A stretch of 59,630 bases of DNA, from contig JAIKXJ010000057.1 of NCBI GenBank assembly GCA_024684175.1, positions 1-59,630 of the forward strand. The letters run 5' to 3'. Made by a program: the position numbers and the translations under genes. Positions within the stretch are counted from its first letter, which is position 1, and the number at the start of each line of letters is the position of its first letter. The notes beneath the pieces were generated by a model. That model was not told where the DNA came from. It searched no databases and was given only the letters and a program-made list of their open reading frames with translations. Below are positions 15,755 to 23,957 of this stretch, one piece after another. This stretch comes from Erysipelotrichaceae bacterium (GTDB lineage: Bacteria > Bacillota_I > Bacilli_A > Erysipelotrichales > Erysipelotrichaceae).

Positions 15755-16777
15755 TCAGATCAACTCCAAAATTCTTTCCCTAATAGTATCATAATGCGGA
15801 CCGATGAGACCAAAATCCATTTCCTTATAGGACCATAAACATCTTGAGATCCCGTACTTTTCAAACATCTTTCCCATGCACTCATACCATTTCAGAGTTT
15901 CCAGCGGATCGGCACGGTCGATGACTCCGAATTCTCCGCAATACAGAGCCACACCTCGCTCTTGGGCGATCGCCGCCGCCTTTTTGAAAAGTTCGTCGAA
16001 ATAAGCGACGTCCATGATCCCTTCCCCTTGCGGAAAATGATCGTCGAAATCCTCGCCGATAAATTTCTTTGTGTTTTCTTTATACTGTGCATAAGACGAA
16101 TGAAATTCCATGCGGAAATCTTCGTTCATCTTATCGATCCAATAGGCACCTTGGTGAGTGAAGACCAACGGCGCATAGAAATGAAAATTATAAACGATGT
16201 TTTCATCTGCCGGCAGTTCCAGATCCGGAAGTGCTTCGATGGAATTGTTGTGATAGCCTCCGACCAGGATGGGGACCTTCGGGGAATAGTTTCGTATCAC
16301 AGCGATCGCTTCTCCCGCGATCCGGTTCCAGGTCTTCGCATAGCGCTTTTCACTCACTTCGTTGAGCAGTTCGAAACACAGATTCTTTTCATTTCCGAAA
16401 CGCAGCGCCAGTTTCGCCCAAAGATCGAAAAAGGTCTTCTGGTATCCTTCTTTTTCGAAAAAACCGTCCTCATGTTCACCGGCATCAAAACTGAAACCCG
16501 GGGTCTTATGAAGATCGATGACCAGGGAAAGACCGTATTCGCGGCACCAGGAAAGACAGCGTTCGATGTAAACGAAGCCTTCTTCCCTATAAGAACCGTC
16601 CCCGTTGAGGAGCAGTTCGTAATCGATCGGCAGACGCACATGATCGAAGCCCAGTCCGGCGATCTTTTCAAGGTCTTCTTTTACGATGAAATGATCGTAG
16701 CGCTCAGGGCTGTGATCACATTGCGAAAACCATCCGCCCAAATTGATCCCGCGGCGGTATCCGTCAAATGTATTCAT
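15755..16777 (-). CDS. Cytoplasmic GH5 family glycoside hydrolase
   Basis: A 340-residue enzyme without a signal peptide. RGINLGGWFSQC at 9-20, HVRLPIDYE at 46-54, acid/base Glu140 in FELLNE and nucleophile Glu282 in YCGEFG identify glycoside hydrolase family 5. Being intracellular and encoded next to a cellodextrin ABC transporter, it probably trims imported beta-glucan oligosaccharides; exact linkage preference is unknown. The open frame extends upstream into the ATPase gene, but ATG 16777 is chosen because AAAGGA lies 8 bases before it and the GH5 domain begins there. Confidence 0.88.
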   Translation of the reverse strand: MNTFDGYRRGINLGGWFSQCDHSPERYDHFIVKEDLEKIAGLGFDHVRLPIDYELLLNGDGSYREEGFVYIERCLSWCREYGLSLVIDLHKTPGFSFDAGEHEDGFFEKEGYQKTFFDLWAKLALRFGNEKNLCFELLNEVSEKRYAKTWNRIAGEAIAVIRNYSPKVPILVGGYHNNSIEALPDLELPADENIVYNFHFYAPLVFTHQGAYWIDKMNEDFRMEFHSSYAQYKENTKKFIGEDFDDHFPQGEGIMDVAYFDELFKKAAAIAQERGVALYCGEFGVIDRADPLETLKWYECMGKMFEKYGISRCLWSYKEMDFGLIGPHYDTIRERILELI

Positions 16778-16802
16778 GAAGTTTCCTTTCTGTTTTTGGA
16801 AA

Positions 16803-17990
16803 CTAGTATTCCAGATTCTTCTGATCTTCCTTAGAGAAAATGTGGCAGACGCTGCCGTTGAACGACAGGAAGACATCTTTGTCGATGTAATCGACGATCT
16901 TGCCTTCCGTCGGAACGATGGCGATGACGTCCTTGTCGCCGACACTCATATGCAAGTGGCAGGAAGGACCCATCAGTTCGGAAACATCCACTCTTCCTCT
17001 GATGCCCTTTTCGCCCAACTGGATATGGTCGGGACGGACGCCCAGGATGATGTCCTGAGCCTTTACGTCTTTGTCTTTCAGACGTTTCTGCTTTTCTTCA
17101 TCCAAGACCACTTTATAGCCGTCGGATTCGACAAAGTATCTGCCCTCATCGATGCCGAGTCTTGCGTCGAAATAGTTCATCTGCGGTGTGCCGATGAAAC
17201 CGGAGACGAAGAGATTGCGCGGATGGTCATAGACTTCCTGCGGTGTGCCGATCTGCTGGATGAAGCCGTCCTTCATGACGACGATGCGATCGCCTAAAGT
17301 CATCGCTTCCGTCTGGTCATGGGTGACATAGATGAACGTCGTATTGATGCGCTTTCTCAGCTTGATGATCTCGGCACGCATCTGGTTGCGCAGTTTGGCA
17401 TCCAGGTTGGACAAAGGTTCATCCATCAGAAGGACCTTCGGGTCTCTGACGATGGCACGGCCGATCGCGACACGCTGCTTCTGACCGCCGGAGAGTGCCT
17501 TCGGTTTTCTGTCGAGATACTGCGTGATGTCCAAGATCTCCGCCGCTTCTCTGACCTTGCGGTCGATCTCGTCTTTCGGCGTGCGCTTGATCTTCAGCGA
17601 ATAAGCCATGTTGTCATAAACGGACATGTGCGGATATAAGGCGTAGGACTGGAAGACCATCGCGATATCTCTGTCTTTCGGTTCGACCGCATTGACCAGG
17701 ACACCGTCGATATACAGTTCACCGGAGGTGATCTCTTCCAGACCCGCGACCATCCTTAAGGTCGTGGATTTACCGCAGCCTGACGGACCGACCAGGACGA
17801 TGAATTCCTTGTCTTTGATCTCCAGTGAGAACTCCTGCACGGCAACGACACCTTCGTCGGTGATCTGCAGGTTGACTTTATTGGTCTGCGGATTGTCTTC
17901 TTTCGCTTTCTTTAAGAATCTTCTTTGTTTCTTCTCGGTATCACCGATCGGATAAACTTTCTTTATATTTTTAAGAATCACTTCTGCCAT
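16803..17990 (-). CDS. Sugar ABC transporter ATP-binding protein (MsmK/UgpC type)
   Basis: A 395-residue ATPase energising the two adjacent permeases. It has Walker [10 protein letters not shown] at 68-76, signature [14 protein letters not shown], Walker [17 protein letters not shown], and a C-terminal TOBE-type regulatory region. An extra basic stretch of about 30 residues (19-48) interrupts the usual N-terminal strands before [12 protein letters not shown]. In many Firmicutes one MsmK serves several transporters from a distant locus; here it is encoded in the operon. It starts 12 bases after the permease stop with GGAG upstream. Confidence 0.93.
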   Translation of the reverse strand: MAEVILKNIKKVYPIGDTEKKQRRFLKKAKEDNPQTNKVNLQITDEGVVAVQEFSLEIKDKEFIVLVGPSGCGKSTTLRMVAGLEEITSGELYIDGVLVNAVEPKDRDIAMVFQSYALYPHMSVYDNMAYSLKIKRTPKDEIDRKVREAAEILDITQYLDRKPKALSGGQKQRVAIGRAIVRDPKVLLMDEPLSNLDAKLRNQMRAEIIKLRKRINTTFIYVTHDQTEAMTLGDRIVVMKDGFIQQIGTPQEVYDHPRNLFVSGFIGTPQMNYFDARLGIDEGRYFVESDGYKVVLDEEKQKRLKDKDVKAQDIILGVRPDHIQLGEKGIRGRVDVSELMGPSCHLHMSVGDKDVIAIVPTEGKIVDYIDKDVFLSFNGSVCHIFSKEDQKNLEY

Positions 17991-18002
17991 TTTCTTTCTC
18001 CT

Positions 18003-18866
18003 TTACCCCTTTACGGAACCTGAGGTGACACCCTTGATGATGGATTTCGACAAGATCACATAGATGAGCATGACCGGCAAGATCGCCATCACCATCAGCA
18101 TGTAGACCTTGCCCATATCGAATTTCGAATAGTCCGCACTTCTGAGTGTTGCGATCATGATCGGAACGGTCTTCTTGTCGGCCTTATTCAGTAACAGAGC
18201 CGGCATGAAGTAGTTGTTCCAGGAACCGACGAACGAGAAGATCATCTGCACGGCCATCGCCGGGCGCATGATCGGAAGCACGATCTGATTGAAGATCTTG
18301 AATTCGGATGAACCGTCGATCCTGGCCGCTTCGACCATGTCGATCGGCAAGGTCGCTTCCAGATACTGCCGCATATAGAAGTAAACGGACGGGGCTGCGA
18401 TCGAGGGAACGATCAGCACCCAGAGTTTATTGGTCAGATTGTATTTGAACGCCAGCTGTATGAAACCGACGGCTGAGACCTGTGACGGGATCATCATAAT
18501 CGCCAGGATGAACAGGTGAACGGCTTTCTTGAAACGGAAGTTGTAGACATATGTGCCATACGCCGTCAGCGCCGAGAAGTAAGTCGTCAGGACCGCCGAA
18601 GCCATGGCGATGATGAAGGAGTTCTTCATTCCGACCGGGATATTGATGTCTCCGTCATGCCATGCGTTGTAGAAGTTGTCGAACAGATGATTCTGCGGGA
18701 TCAGAGTGAAGCCCGACTGCAGCTGCGCATTGGAACGCGATGAGTTGACGAACATCAGATAGAAGAAGAACAGACAGAGGAACGATAAGAAGATCAGGAT
18801 GCCGTAGACGACGATCCTGGAGATCAGAAGCTTAATCTCTGCGTTTTTGTTGGCATTGCTTTTCAT
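18003..18866 (-). CDS. Carbohydrate ABC transporter permease (MalG/MsmG-like)
   Basis: A 287-residue inner-membrane permease with six hydrophobic segments. The EAA loop, which contacts the ATPase, is visible as EAARIDGSSEFKIFNQIVLPI in the C-terminal half. The protein ends SIIKGVTSGSVKG, as MalG-type subunits do. It pairs with the permease encoded upstream to form the channel for oligosaccharides delivered by the lipoprotein at 19925-21274. GGAGG is present before the start. Confidence 0.93.
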   Translation of the reverse strand: MKSNANKNAEIKLLISRIVVYGILIFLSFLCLFFFYLMFVNSSRSNAQLQSGFTLIPQNHLFDNFYNAWHDGDINIPVGMKNSFIIAMASAVLTTYFSALTAYGTYVYNFRFKKAVHLFILAIMMIPSQVSAVGFIQLAFKYNLTNKLWVLIVPSIAAPSVYFYMRQYLEATLPIDMVEAARIDGSSEFKIFNQIVLPIMRPAMAVQMIFSFVGSWNNYFMPALLLNKADKKTVPIMIATLRSADYSKFDMGKVYMLMVMAILPVMLIYVILSKSIIKGVTSGSVKG

Positions 18867-18881
18867 TTGTCAGCCTCCCTT

Positions 18882-19817
18882 CTACTTGTTGCCCGGACGG
18901 ATCGTTTTGAACACGATCGACGATAACAGAGCAGTGACGATGAACAAGAGCACCGAGACCGCACCGGCCATGCCGTAGTTCTTGGAAATGCCCAAGAAGT
19001 TGTTGAGATACATGATCAGCGTGGTCGATGTGTTGTCCGGGATACCGTAGCCGTTGGTCAGGACCTGCGGCACATCGAACATCTGGATGCCGCCGATCAT
19101 CGAAGTGATGAAGACGTAGATGAAGATCGGCATCAGAAGCGGCATCGTGATATTGAAGAAGACCTGAGTCGAAGTCGAACCGTCGAGCCTCGCCGACTCG
19201 AAGAGGCTTTCATCGATCCCCTGTATTCCCGCCATCAGCAAGATCGTCGTATTGCCGAACCACATCAGGAAGTTCATCAATGCGATCAGCGTCTGTACCG
19301 ATACCTGCATGCCCAGGAAGTTGATAGGTTTGGATGCTACACCTGAGGAGATCAGCAGCTGGTTGATCGGACCGACTTGCGAGAACAGTGAGAAGAACAA
19401 CATCGCAAAGGCGGAAGCCATGATCAGGTTCGGCATGTAGATGACCGTCTTGAAGAACTGCTGGCCTTTGATATTGAGCCTGGTGCTCGTGAAGAACAGT
19501 GCCAGGATCATCGCGATGACGAATTGCGGCACGGCGCCTAAGACCCACAGCCAGATCGTATTGCCTAAGAACTTGAAGATCGGGATATAGCCGGCATTGT
19601 TGGCGGCAAATAAAGACTTGTAGTTCTGCAGCCCGACAAAACGCGGACCGACGATCGTCAAGCCGTCCCGATAATACTCGAAAAATGAATTATAGATGGT
19701 CAATACCTGCGGATACAGGGTGAAGATCGAGTATACGACAAAAAACGGGATGATGAAGATATAACCCCACTTTGCGTAAGAGATCGATTTGTTTGAGACC
19801 GATTTTCTTTTCGCCAT
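18882..19817 (-). CDS. Carbohydrate ABC transporter permease (MalF/MsmF-like)
   Basis: A 311-residue permease with six membrane segments and the EAA loop as FESARLDGSTSTQVFFNITMPL. It is shorter than enterobacterial MalF and typical of the Gram-positive MsmF/LacF group. It acts with the adjacent MalG-like subunit and the MsmK-like ATPase. The gene follows the binding-protein gene after a strong intergenic stem-loop at 19876-19900, which probably lowers its expression relative to the binding protein. Confidence 0.93.
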   Translation of the reverse strand: MAKRKSVSNKSISYAKWGYIFIIPFFVVYSIFTLYPQVLTIYNSFFEYYRDGLTIVGPRFVGLQNYKSLFAANNAGYIPIFKFLGNTIWLWVLGAVPQFVIAMILALFFTSTRLNIKGQQFFKTVIYMPNLIMASAFAMLFFSLFSQVGPINQLLISSGVASKPINFLGMQVSVQTLIALMNFLMWFGNTTILLMAGIQGIDESLFESARLDGSTSTQVFFNITMPLLMPIFIYVFITSMIGGIQMFDVPQVLTNGYGIPDNTSTTLIMYLNNFLGISKNYGMAGAVSVLLFIVTALLSSIVFKTIRPGNK

Positions 19818-19875
19818 AGAAAACTCCCTTCTCTTTTTTCTTGAATGAATAAGCGGAAATTACTCATTTAAGAAA

Positions 19876-19900
19876 CTGTGGCAGGACGTGCCTGCCACAG
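19876..19900 (-). terminator. Stem-loop between binding protein and permease genes (leaky terminator or mRNA stabiliser)
   Basis: A perfect 10-bp stem CTGTGGCAGG/CCTGCCACAG with a 5-base loop is followed on the minus strand by TTTCTT. Such hairpins after substrate-binding protein genes give more binding protein than permease. Confidence 0.8.
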
Positions 19901-19924
19901 ATCGGTTTTTACTTGTTTCTAAGA

Positions 19925-21274
19925 TTATTCTACAGTAATGCTCGGATAAGTGGTCCTGATATAATCTTTGAAGTTTGCGATCGCAGTATCCTTGTCGACA
20001 TTGCCATCAAGGAATTCCTGGAAGTATGTCTGTAAACCTTCGTTGCAGAGCTGATCATAAGCAGTGATGTTCTGGAACTTGATGTTCTTAGCCAGTTCGA
20101 CGAAGACTGCAGTATCATTCTGACCGCCTAAGAAGGCATTACCGTAGCTGGCATCAGCAGCATACTTGGCATTGACTTTCTGGTTGTTGGAGAACTGTGC
20201 GTTCTTTTCAACGAGCTGTGAACATACGTCTTCGTTGTTGATGAAGGTGTTCATGATGTCAGCGACCATCGTCGGGTTGTCAGTGCCGGTCGCAGCTAAC
20301 ATCCAGGTGCCGCCCCAGAACCAAGCCTGAGGACCCTGGCAGATCGCCCAGTCACCGAAGCAGCCCTTGTCCGGATCCTGCGCATTGCCCATCGAGAAGT
20401 TGAAGTACCAAGCCGGACCGAAGAAGCACATGGACTTGCCGGTCGCGAACATTTCGGAAGTTGCTTCTTCACCCCAGATATTGGAAGTGTAAGCAGTGTA
20501 GCCGTTGGCGACGTAATCAGCAGACTGGTTCATCCAGTTTTCGATGGAAGCATCGATGCTGAGCTTGCCGTCTTTGACCCACGGAGAAGTGGTGTTGTTG
20601 GAATAGACACGGTAAGTCGCGTTGGTCGTCGGGATCATGTAGTAGCCCTTGGCTTTTGCCTGAGCTGCAACATCATTGAACTTATCCCAGGAATCCATAG
20701 CATCCTGAACTTCTGCCGGATCATCCGTACCTAAGACATCCTTAGCGATGGAACGTCTGTAGATGACGGCAGCCGGGCAGCACTGGAAGGAAACGCCCTT
20801 GACGACGCCGTTGGCATCGGAAGCTGCTTCGACCGTATATTTATAAGCATTGGAGAAGTCCGTGACACCGATCGAGGAAACATCCATCGTCGCATCGGAG
20901 TTCGTATATTTGATGATGTAGTCTGCTTCCGCAAGGAACAGGTCGACTTTTTCATCCGCCGGAGCATTTGCCTGGTTCAGCAGCGCCGCATCCAGAGCAT
21001 CCTGGTAAGCACCGCCGTCAGAAGGATAAGTCGTACGTTTGATCGTGACATCGCCCTTCTTCAGGGTGTATTCATCGACGACTTCATCCGCATAGTAGGA
21101 ACCTAAGAACTCCCAGAATTCGGTGTTCCAAGTCCAGACATTGAGGACTTTGCCTTCCTCTGCAGCTTCAGGTGTATCATCTGCCGGTGCAGGTGCAGGT
21201 TCTTCTTTCTGGGCACAGCCGACCAGAGTGAAGATCATAAGCATAGCTAATAAGATACTTAAAAGTTTTTTCAT
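19925..21274 (-). CDS. Sugar ABC transporter substrate-binding lipoprotein
   Basis: A 449-residue lipoprotein. It has a signal peptide with lipobox LVGC (Cys20), then an acidic, Pro/Ala-rich linker, then a family 1 extracellular solute-binding fold starting VLNVWTWNTEF. The genes around it (cellobiose and cellodextrin phosphorylases, GH5 enzymes) suggest beta-1,4-gluco-oligosaccharides as the ligand, which is inference. It is the first gene of the minus-strand operon and has AGGAAGGAG before the ATG. Many aromatic residues in the C-terminal lobe (WFWGGTWML) fit sugar binding. Confidence 0.92.
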   Translation of the reverse strand: MKKLLSILLAMLMIFTLVGCAQKEEPAPAPADDTPEAAEEGKVLNVWTWNTEFWEFLGSYYADEVVDEYTLKKGDVTIKRTTYPSDGGAYQDALDAALLNQANAPADEKVDLFLAEADYIIKYTNSDATMDVSSIGVTDFSNAYKYTVEAASDANGVVKGVSFQCCPAAVIYRRSIAKDVLGTDDPAEVQDAMDSWDKFNDVAAQAKAKGYYMIPTTNATYRVYSNNTTSPWVKDGKLSIDASIENWMNQSADYVANGYTAYTSNIWGEEATSEMFATGKSMCFFGPAWYFNFSMGNAQDPDKGCFGDWAICQGPQAWFWGGTWMLAATGTDNPTMVADIMNTFINNEDVCSQLVEKNAQFSNNQKVNAKYAADASYGNAFLGGQNDTAVFVELAKNIKFQNITAYDQLCNEGLQTYFQEFLDGNVDKDTAIANFKDYIRTTYPSITVE

Positions 21275-21322
21275 TCGTTTCTCCTTCCTTTAAGTAAGTG
21301 TCCAAGCAGTTCCGAAACTACT

Positions 21323-21338
21323 TAAACGTTTTCGTTAA
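21323..21338. promoter_or_regulatory. Candidate LacI-family operator
   Basis: TTAAACGTTTTCGTTA contains the inverted repeat AACG-N4-CGTT. It lies just downstream of the minus-strand promoter of the binding-protein gene, near the expected transcription start, a good position for repression by the regulator at 14740-15750. Confidence 0.5.
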
Positions 21339-21340
21339 TT

Positions 21341-21370
21341 TAAGTATTTCACAAATTTCAAAAATGTCAA
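21341..21370 (-). promoter_or_regulatory. Candidate promoter of the transporter operon
   Basis: On the minus strand a consensus TTGACA (21365-21370) lies upstream of an AT-rich stretch. The matching -10 is poor (TACTTA at 18 bases), so the -35 is clearer than the -10; an activator or loose -10 use is possible. Confidence 0.45.
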
Positions 21371-21377
21371 TACTTTT

Positions 21378-21393
21378 TTGCAAGCGTTTGCAA
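21378..21393. promoter_or_regulatory. cre-like site (CcpA) or second LacI-type operator
   Basis: TTGCAAGCGTTTGCAA matches the catabolite-response consensus WTGNAANCGNWNNCA at every fixed position and is a near-perfect palindrome. It lies between the divergent promoters. HPr kinase in this window supports CcpA-type carbon control. The local LacI regulator could also bind such a site. Confidence 0.68.
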
Positions 21394-21410
21394 ATCCTTT
21401 TTTTAAAGGC

Positions 21411-21439
21411 TTGTTTTTCCAAATAAAGCAATATATACT
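21411..21439 (+). promoter_or_regulatory. Promoter of the phosphorylase operon
   Basis: TTGTTT (21411-21416) and TATACT (21434-21439) are separated by exactly 17 bases. Transcription would start near 21446, with AGGAGG at 21465-21470 before the ATG at 21479. Confidence 0.7.
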
Positions 21440-21478
21440 GGACTTAATCGTTTTAGTATTATTTAGGAGGTTTTGAGG

Positions 21479-23908
21479 ATGAAATATGGTTATTTCGATG
21501 ATCTGAACAAAGAATACGTGATCACCGACTGCAAGACGCCCCTTCCCTGGATCAATTATCTGGGAAGCGATGAATTCTTTACGCTTCTTTCCAATACCGC
21601 CGGCGGCTATGCCTTCTATAAGGACGCCAGACTGCGCAGGATCACCCGCTACCGCTACAACAATCTGCCGCTGGACCAGGACGGTTTCCATATCTATATA
21701 AAGGATGGAAACAAAGTCTGGAACCCGGGCTGGCAGCCATGCAAGACGAAACTCGACGCCTACGAATGCCGCCACGGTCTGGGCTATACGAAGATCACCG
21801 GCAGAAAAAACAAGGTCGAAGTCTGTCAGGAACTCTATGTTCCGAAAGACGACAATGTATTGCTGATGCGCGTCAGCGTGGACAATCTCGATAAAAAAGA
21901 AAAAGAACTCGATCTGTTCTCTTTCATCGAATTCTGTCTCTGGGATGCGCAAGACGATACGACCAACTTCCAGCGCAACTATTCGACCGGTGAAGTCGAA
22001 GTGGAAGGCTCTTTCATCTATCACAAGACCGAATACCGTGAACGCCGCGATCATTATGCGCTGTTTGCAGCCAACAAAAAAGTGACCTCTTTCGATACCT
22101 CAAGAGATGCCTTCATGGGAGTCTACGGCTCTCCTGTCCTGCCCCAGGCTGTGGAAAACGGCAGATGTGCGGATTCCATCGCCCATGGCTGGCAGCCGGT
22201 CGGTGCTCATCATTTCCATATCCGACTGAAAGAAAACGGACATTTCGATGTCATCTTCGCCCTGGCCTACGTTGAAGTGCCGGAAAAAGAAAAGTTCATC
22301 GCTCCGGGCATCATCAACAAAGCCCCGGCCAAAGCCCTCATTAGCAAGTATGATACCAACAAGAAGTTCGATGCCGGTCTGAAGAAACTCAACAGCTTCT
22401 GGAACGATCTGCTGAAAGGCTTTGAAGTCAAGACGGAAAACGACAAGATCAATCGCATGGTCAACATCTGGAATGCCTACCAGTGCATGGTCACCTTCAA
22501 TATGTCGAGATCCGCTTCCTACTACGAATCCGGCATCGGCAGAGGCATGGGCTTCCGCGATTCTTGCCAGGATCTGCTGGGATTCGTCCATATGATCCCG
22601 AAGCGGGCAAGAGAAAGGATCCTGGACATCGCCGCAACGCAAAAGAAAGACGGCGGCGCCTACCACCAATACCAGCCTCTGACCAAGAAAGGCAATTCCG
22701 ATATCGGCGGCGGCTTCAACGACGATCCGCTCTGGCTGATCGCCTGCACCGATGCCTACATCAAAGAGACCGGTGACTGGGACATCTTAAAAGAAAAAGT
22801 CGATTTCGACAATGATCCGAAACTGGCCGATACCTTACTGGAACATCTCAAGAGAAGTTTTGAATATACGCTCAACAACCTCGGTCCTCATTCCCTGCCG
22901 CTGATCGGTCGGGCGGACTGGAACGACTGTCTCAACCTCAACTGCTTCTCCAAACATCCGGGTGAATCTTTCCAGATCACCGGACCGAGCGAAGGGCCGG
23001 TCGCCGAATCGGTCTTCATCGCCGGCATGTTCGTAAAATACGGCCGCGCCTACGGCGATCTGCTGATGCACGAAGGAAAGAAGAACGAGGCGAAGAAAGC
23101 CTACGCTGCCGTAAAAGATATGGAAAAAGCCGTTCTGAAAGACGGCTGGGACGGAAAATGGTTCTTAAGAGCCTACGACGCCTTCGGCAAGAAAGTCGGC
23201 TCCCACTACAATAAGGAAGGTCAGATCTTCATCGAACCGCAAGGCATGTGCATCATGGCCGGGATCGGTGTAGAAAGCGGTGAAGCGCAGAAAGCACTCG
23301 ACTCCGTACAGGAGAGACTTGAGACCAAATACGGCATCGTCCTGCAGAATCCGGCTTACCAGACCTATCATCTCAATCTGGGTGAGATCTCCTCATATCC
23401 GCCGGGATACAAAGAAAATGCCGGCATCTTCTGTCACAACAACCCGTGGATCATTTTTGCCGAAACGATCATGGGCCATGGCGATCGGGCATTCGAGCTC
23501 TATAAAAAGACTTGCCCGGCTTTCCTGGAAGAGATCTCGGAGATCCACCGGACCGAACCTTATGTCTACTGTCAGATGGTCGCCGGCAAAGATGCGCCGA
23601 CCTTCGGCGAAGGAAAGAATTCCTGGCTGACCGGCACGGCTGCCTGGACCTTCACTGTTCTGACACAGGGGATCTTAGGCATACAGCCCGATTACGACGG
23701 ATTGAGAGTCGATCCTTGCATCCCGGAACATGTCAAGAGCTACAAAGTGACCAGACGCTTCCGCGATACGGTCTATCACATCGAGATCATCAATGAGACC
23801 GCGAGCCAGAAAGGCGTGAAAAAGACACTGGTCGACGGTGAGACCGTCGTTCCGGGCTTCATTCCGGTCAGCAATAAAAAAGAAGTTGACGTCAAAGTCT
23901 ATATGTAA
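21479..23908 (+). CDS. Cellobiose phosphorylase (GH94)
   Basis: An 809-residue cytoplasmic enzyme, the same size as characterised clostridial cellobiose phosphorylases. It splits cellobiose with phosphate into glucose 1-phosphate and glucose. It shows the N-terminal [31 protein letters not shown], the FNDDPLWLI helix and [12 protein letters not shown], which carries the general-acid aspartate of GH94. [17 protein letters not shown] and [15 protein letters not shown] are the usual C-terminal blocks. The start is ATG 21479 (AGGAGG 8 bases upstream) and not the TTG two codons earlier. It is followed by a hairpin and then the longer GH94 paralogue. Confidence 0.93.
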   Translation: MKYGYFDDLNKEYVITDCKTPLPWINYLGSDEFFTLLSNTAGGYAFYKDARLRRITRYRYNNLPLDQDGFHIYIKDGNKVWNPGWQPCKTKLDAYECRHGLGYTKITGRKNKVEVCQELYVPKDDNVLLMRVSVDNLDKKEKELDLFSFIEFCLWDAQDDTTNFQRNYSTGEVEVEGSFIYHKTEYRERRDHYALFAANKKVTSFDTSRDAFMGVYGSPVLPQAVENGRCADSIAHGWQPVGAHHFHIRLKENGHFDVIFALAYVEVPEKEKFIAPGIINKAPAKALISKYDTNKKFDAGLKKLNSFWNDLLKGFEVKTENDKINRMVNIWNAYQCMVTFNMSRSASYYESGIGRGMGFRDSCQDLLGFVHMIPKRARERILDIAATQKKDGGAYHQYQPLTKKGNSDIGGGFNDDPLWLIACTDAYIKETGDWDILKEKVDFDNDPKLADTLLEHLKRSFEYTLNNLGPHSLPLIGRADWNDCLNLNCFSKHPGESFQITGPSEGPVAESVFIAGMFVKYGRAYGDLLMHEGKKNEAKKAYAAVKDMEKAVLKDGWDGKWFLRAYDAFGKKVGSHYNKEGQIFIEPQGMCIMAGIGVESGEAQKALDSVQERLETKYGIVLQNPAYQTYHLNLGEISSYPPGYKENAGIFCHNNPWIIFAETIMGHGDRAFELYKKTCPAFLEEISEIHRTEPYVYCQMVAGKDAPTFGEGKNSWLTGTAAWTFTVLTQGILGIQPDYDGLRVDPCIPEHVKSYKVTRRFRDTVYHIEIINETASQKGVKKTLVDGETVVPGFIPVSNKKEVDVKVYM

Positions 23909-23914
23909 TGATAC

Positions 23915-23940
23915 AAAGGCGGGATCCTTCCGCCTTTTTT
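23915..23940 (+). terminator. Terminator-like hairpin between the two GH94 genes
   Basis: The stem AAAGGCGG/CCGCCTTT is followed by further T residues. It lies 7 bases after the cellobiose phosphorylase stop. The next gene has no evident promoter of its own in the 17 bases before its start, so read-through is likely. Confidence 0.82.
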
Positions 23941-23957
23941 CAAAATAAGGAGGAATT

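Noticed and set aside
16778..16945. Upstream extension of the cytoplasmic GH5
   Set aside because: The extra 56 residues are Ser/Arg-rich, overlap the ATPase gene and have no homology pattern; ATG 16777 has a ribosome site.
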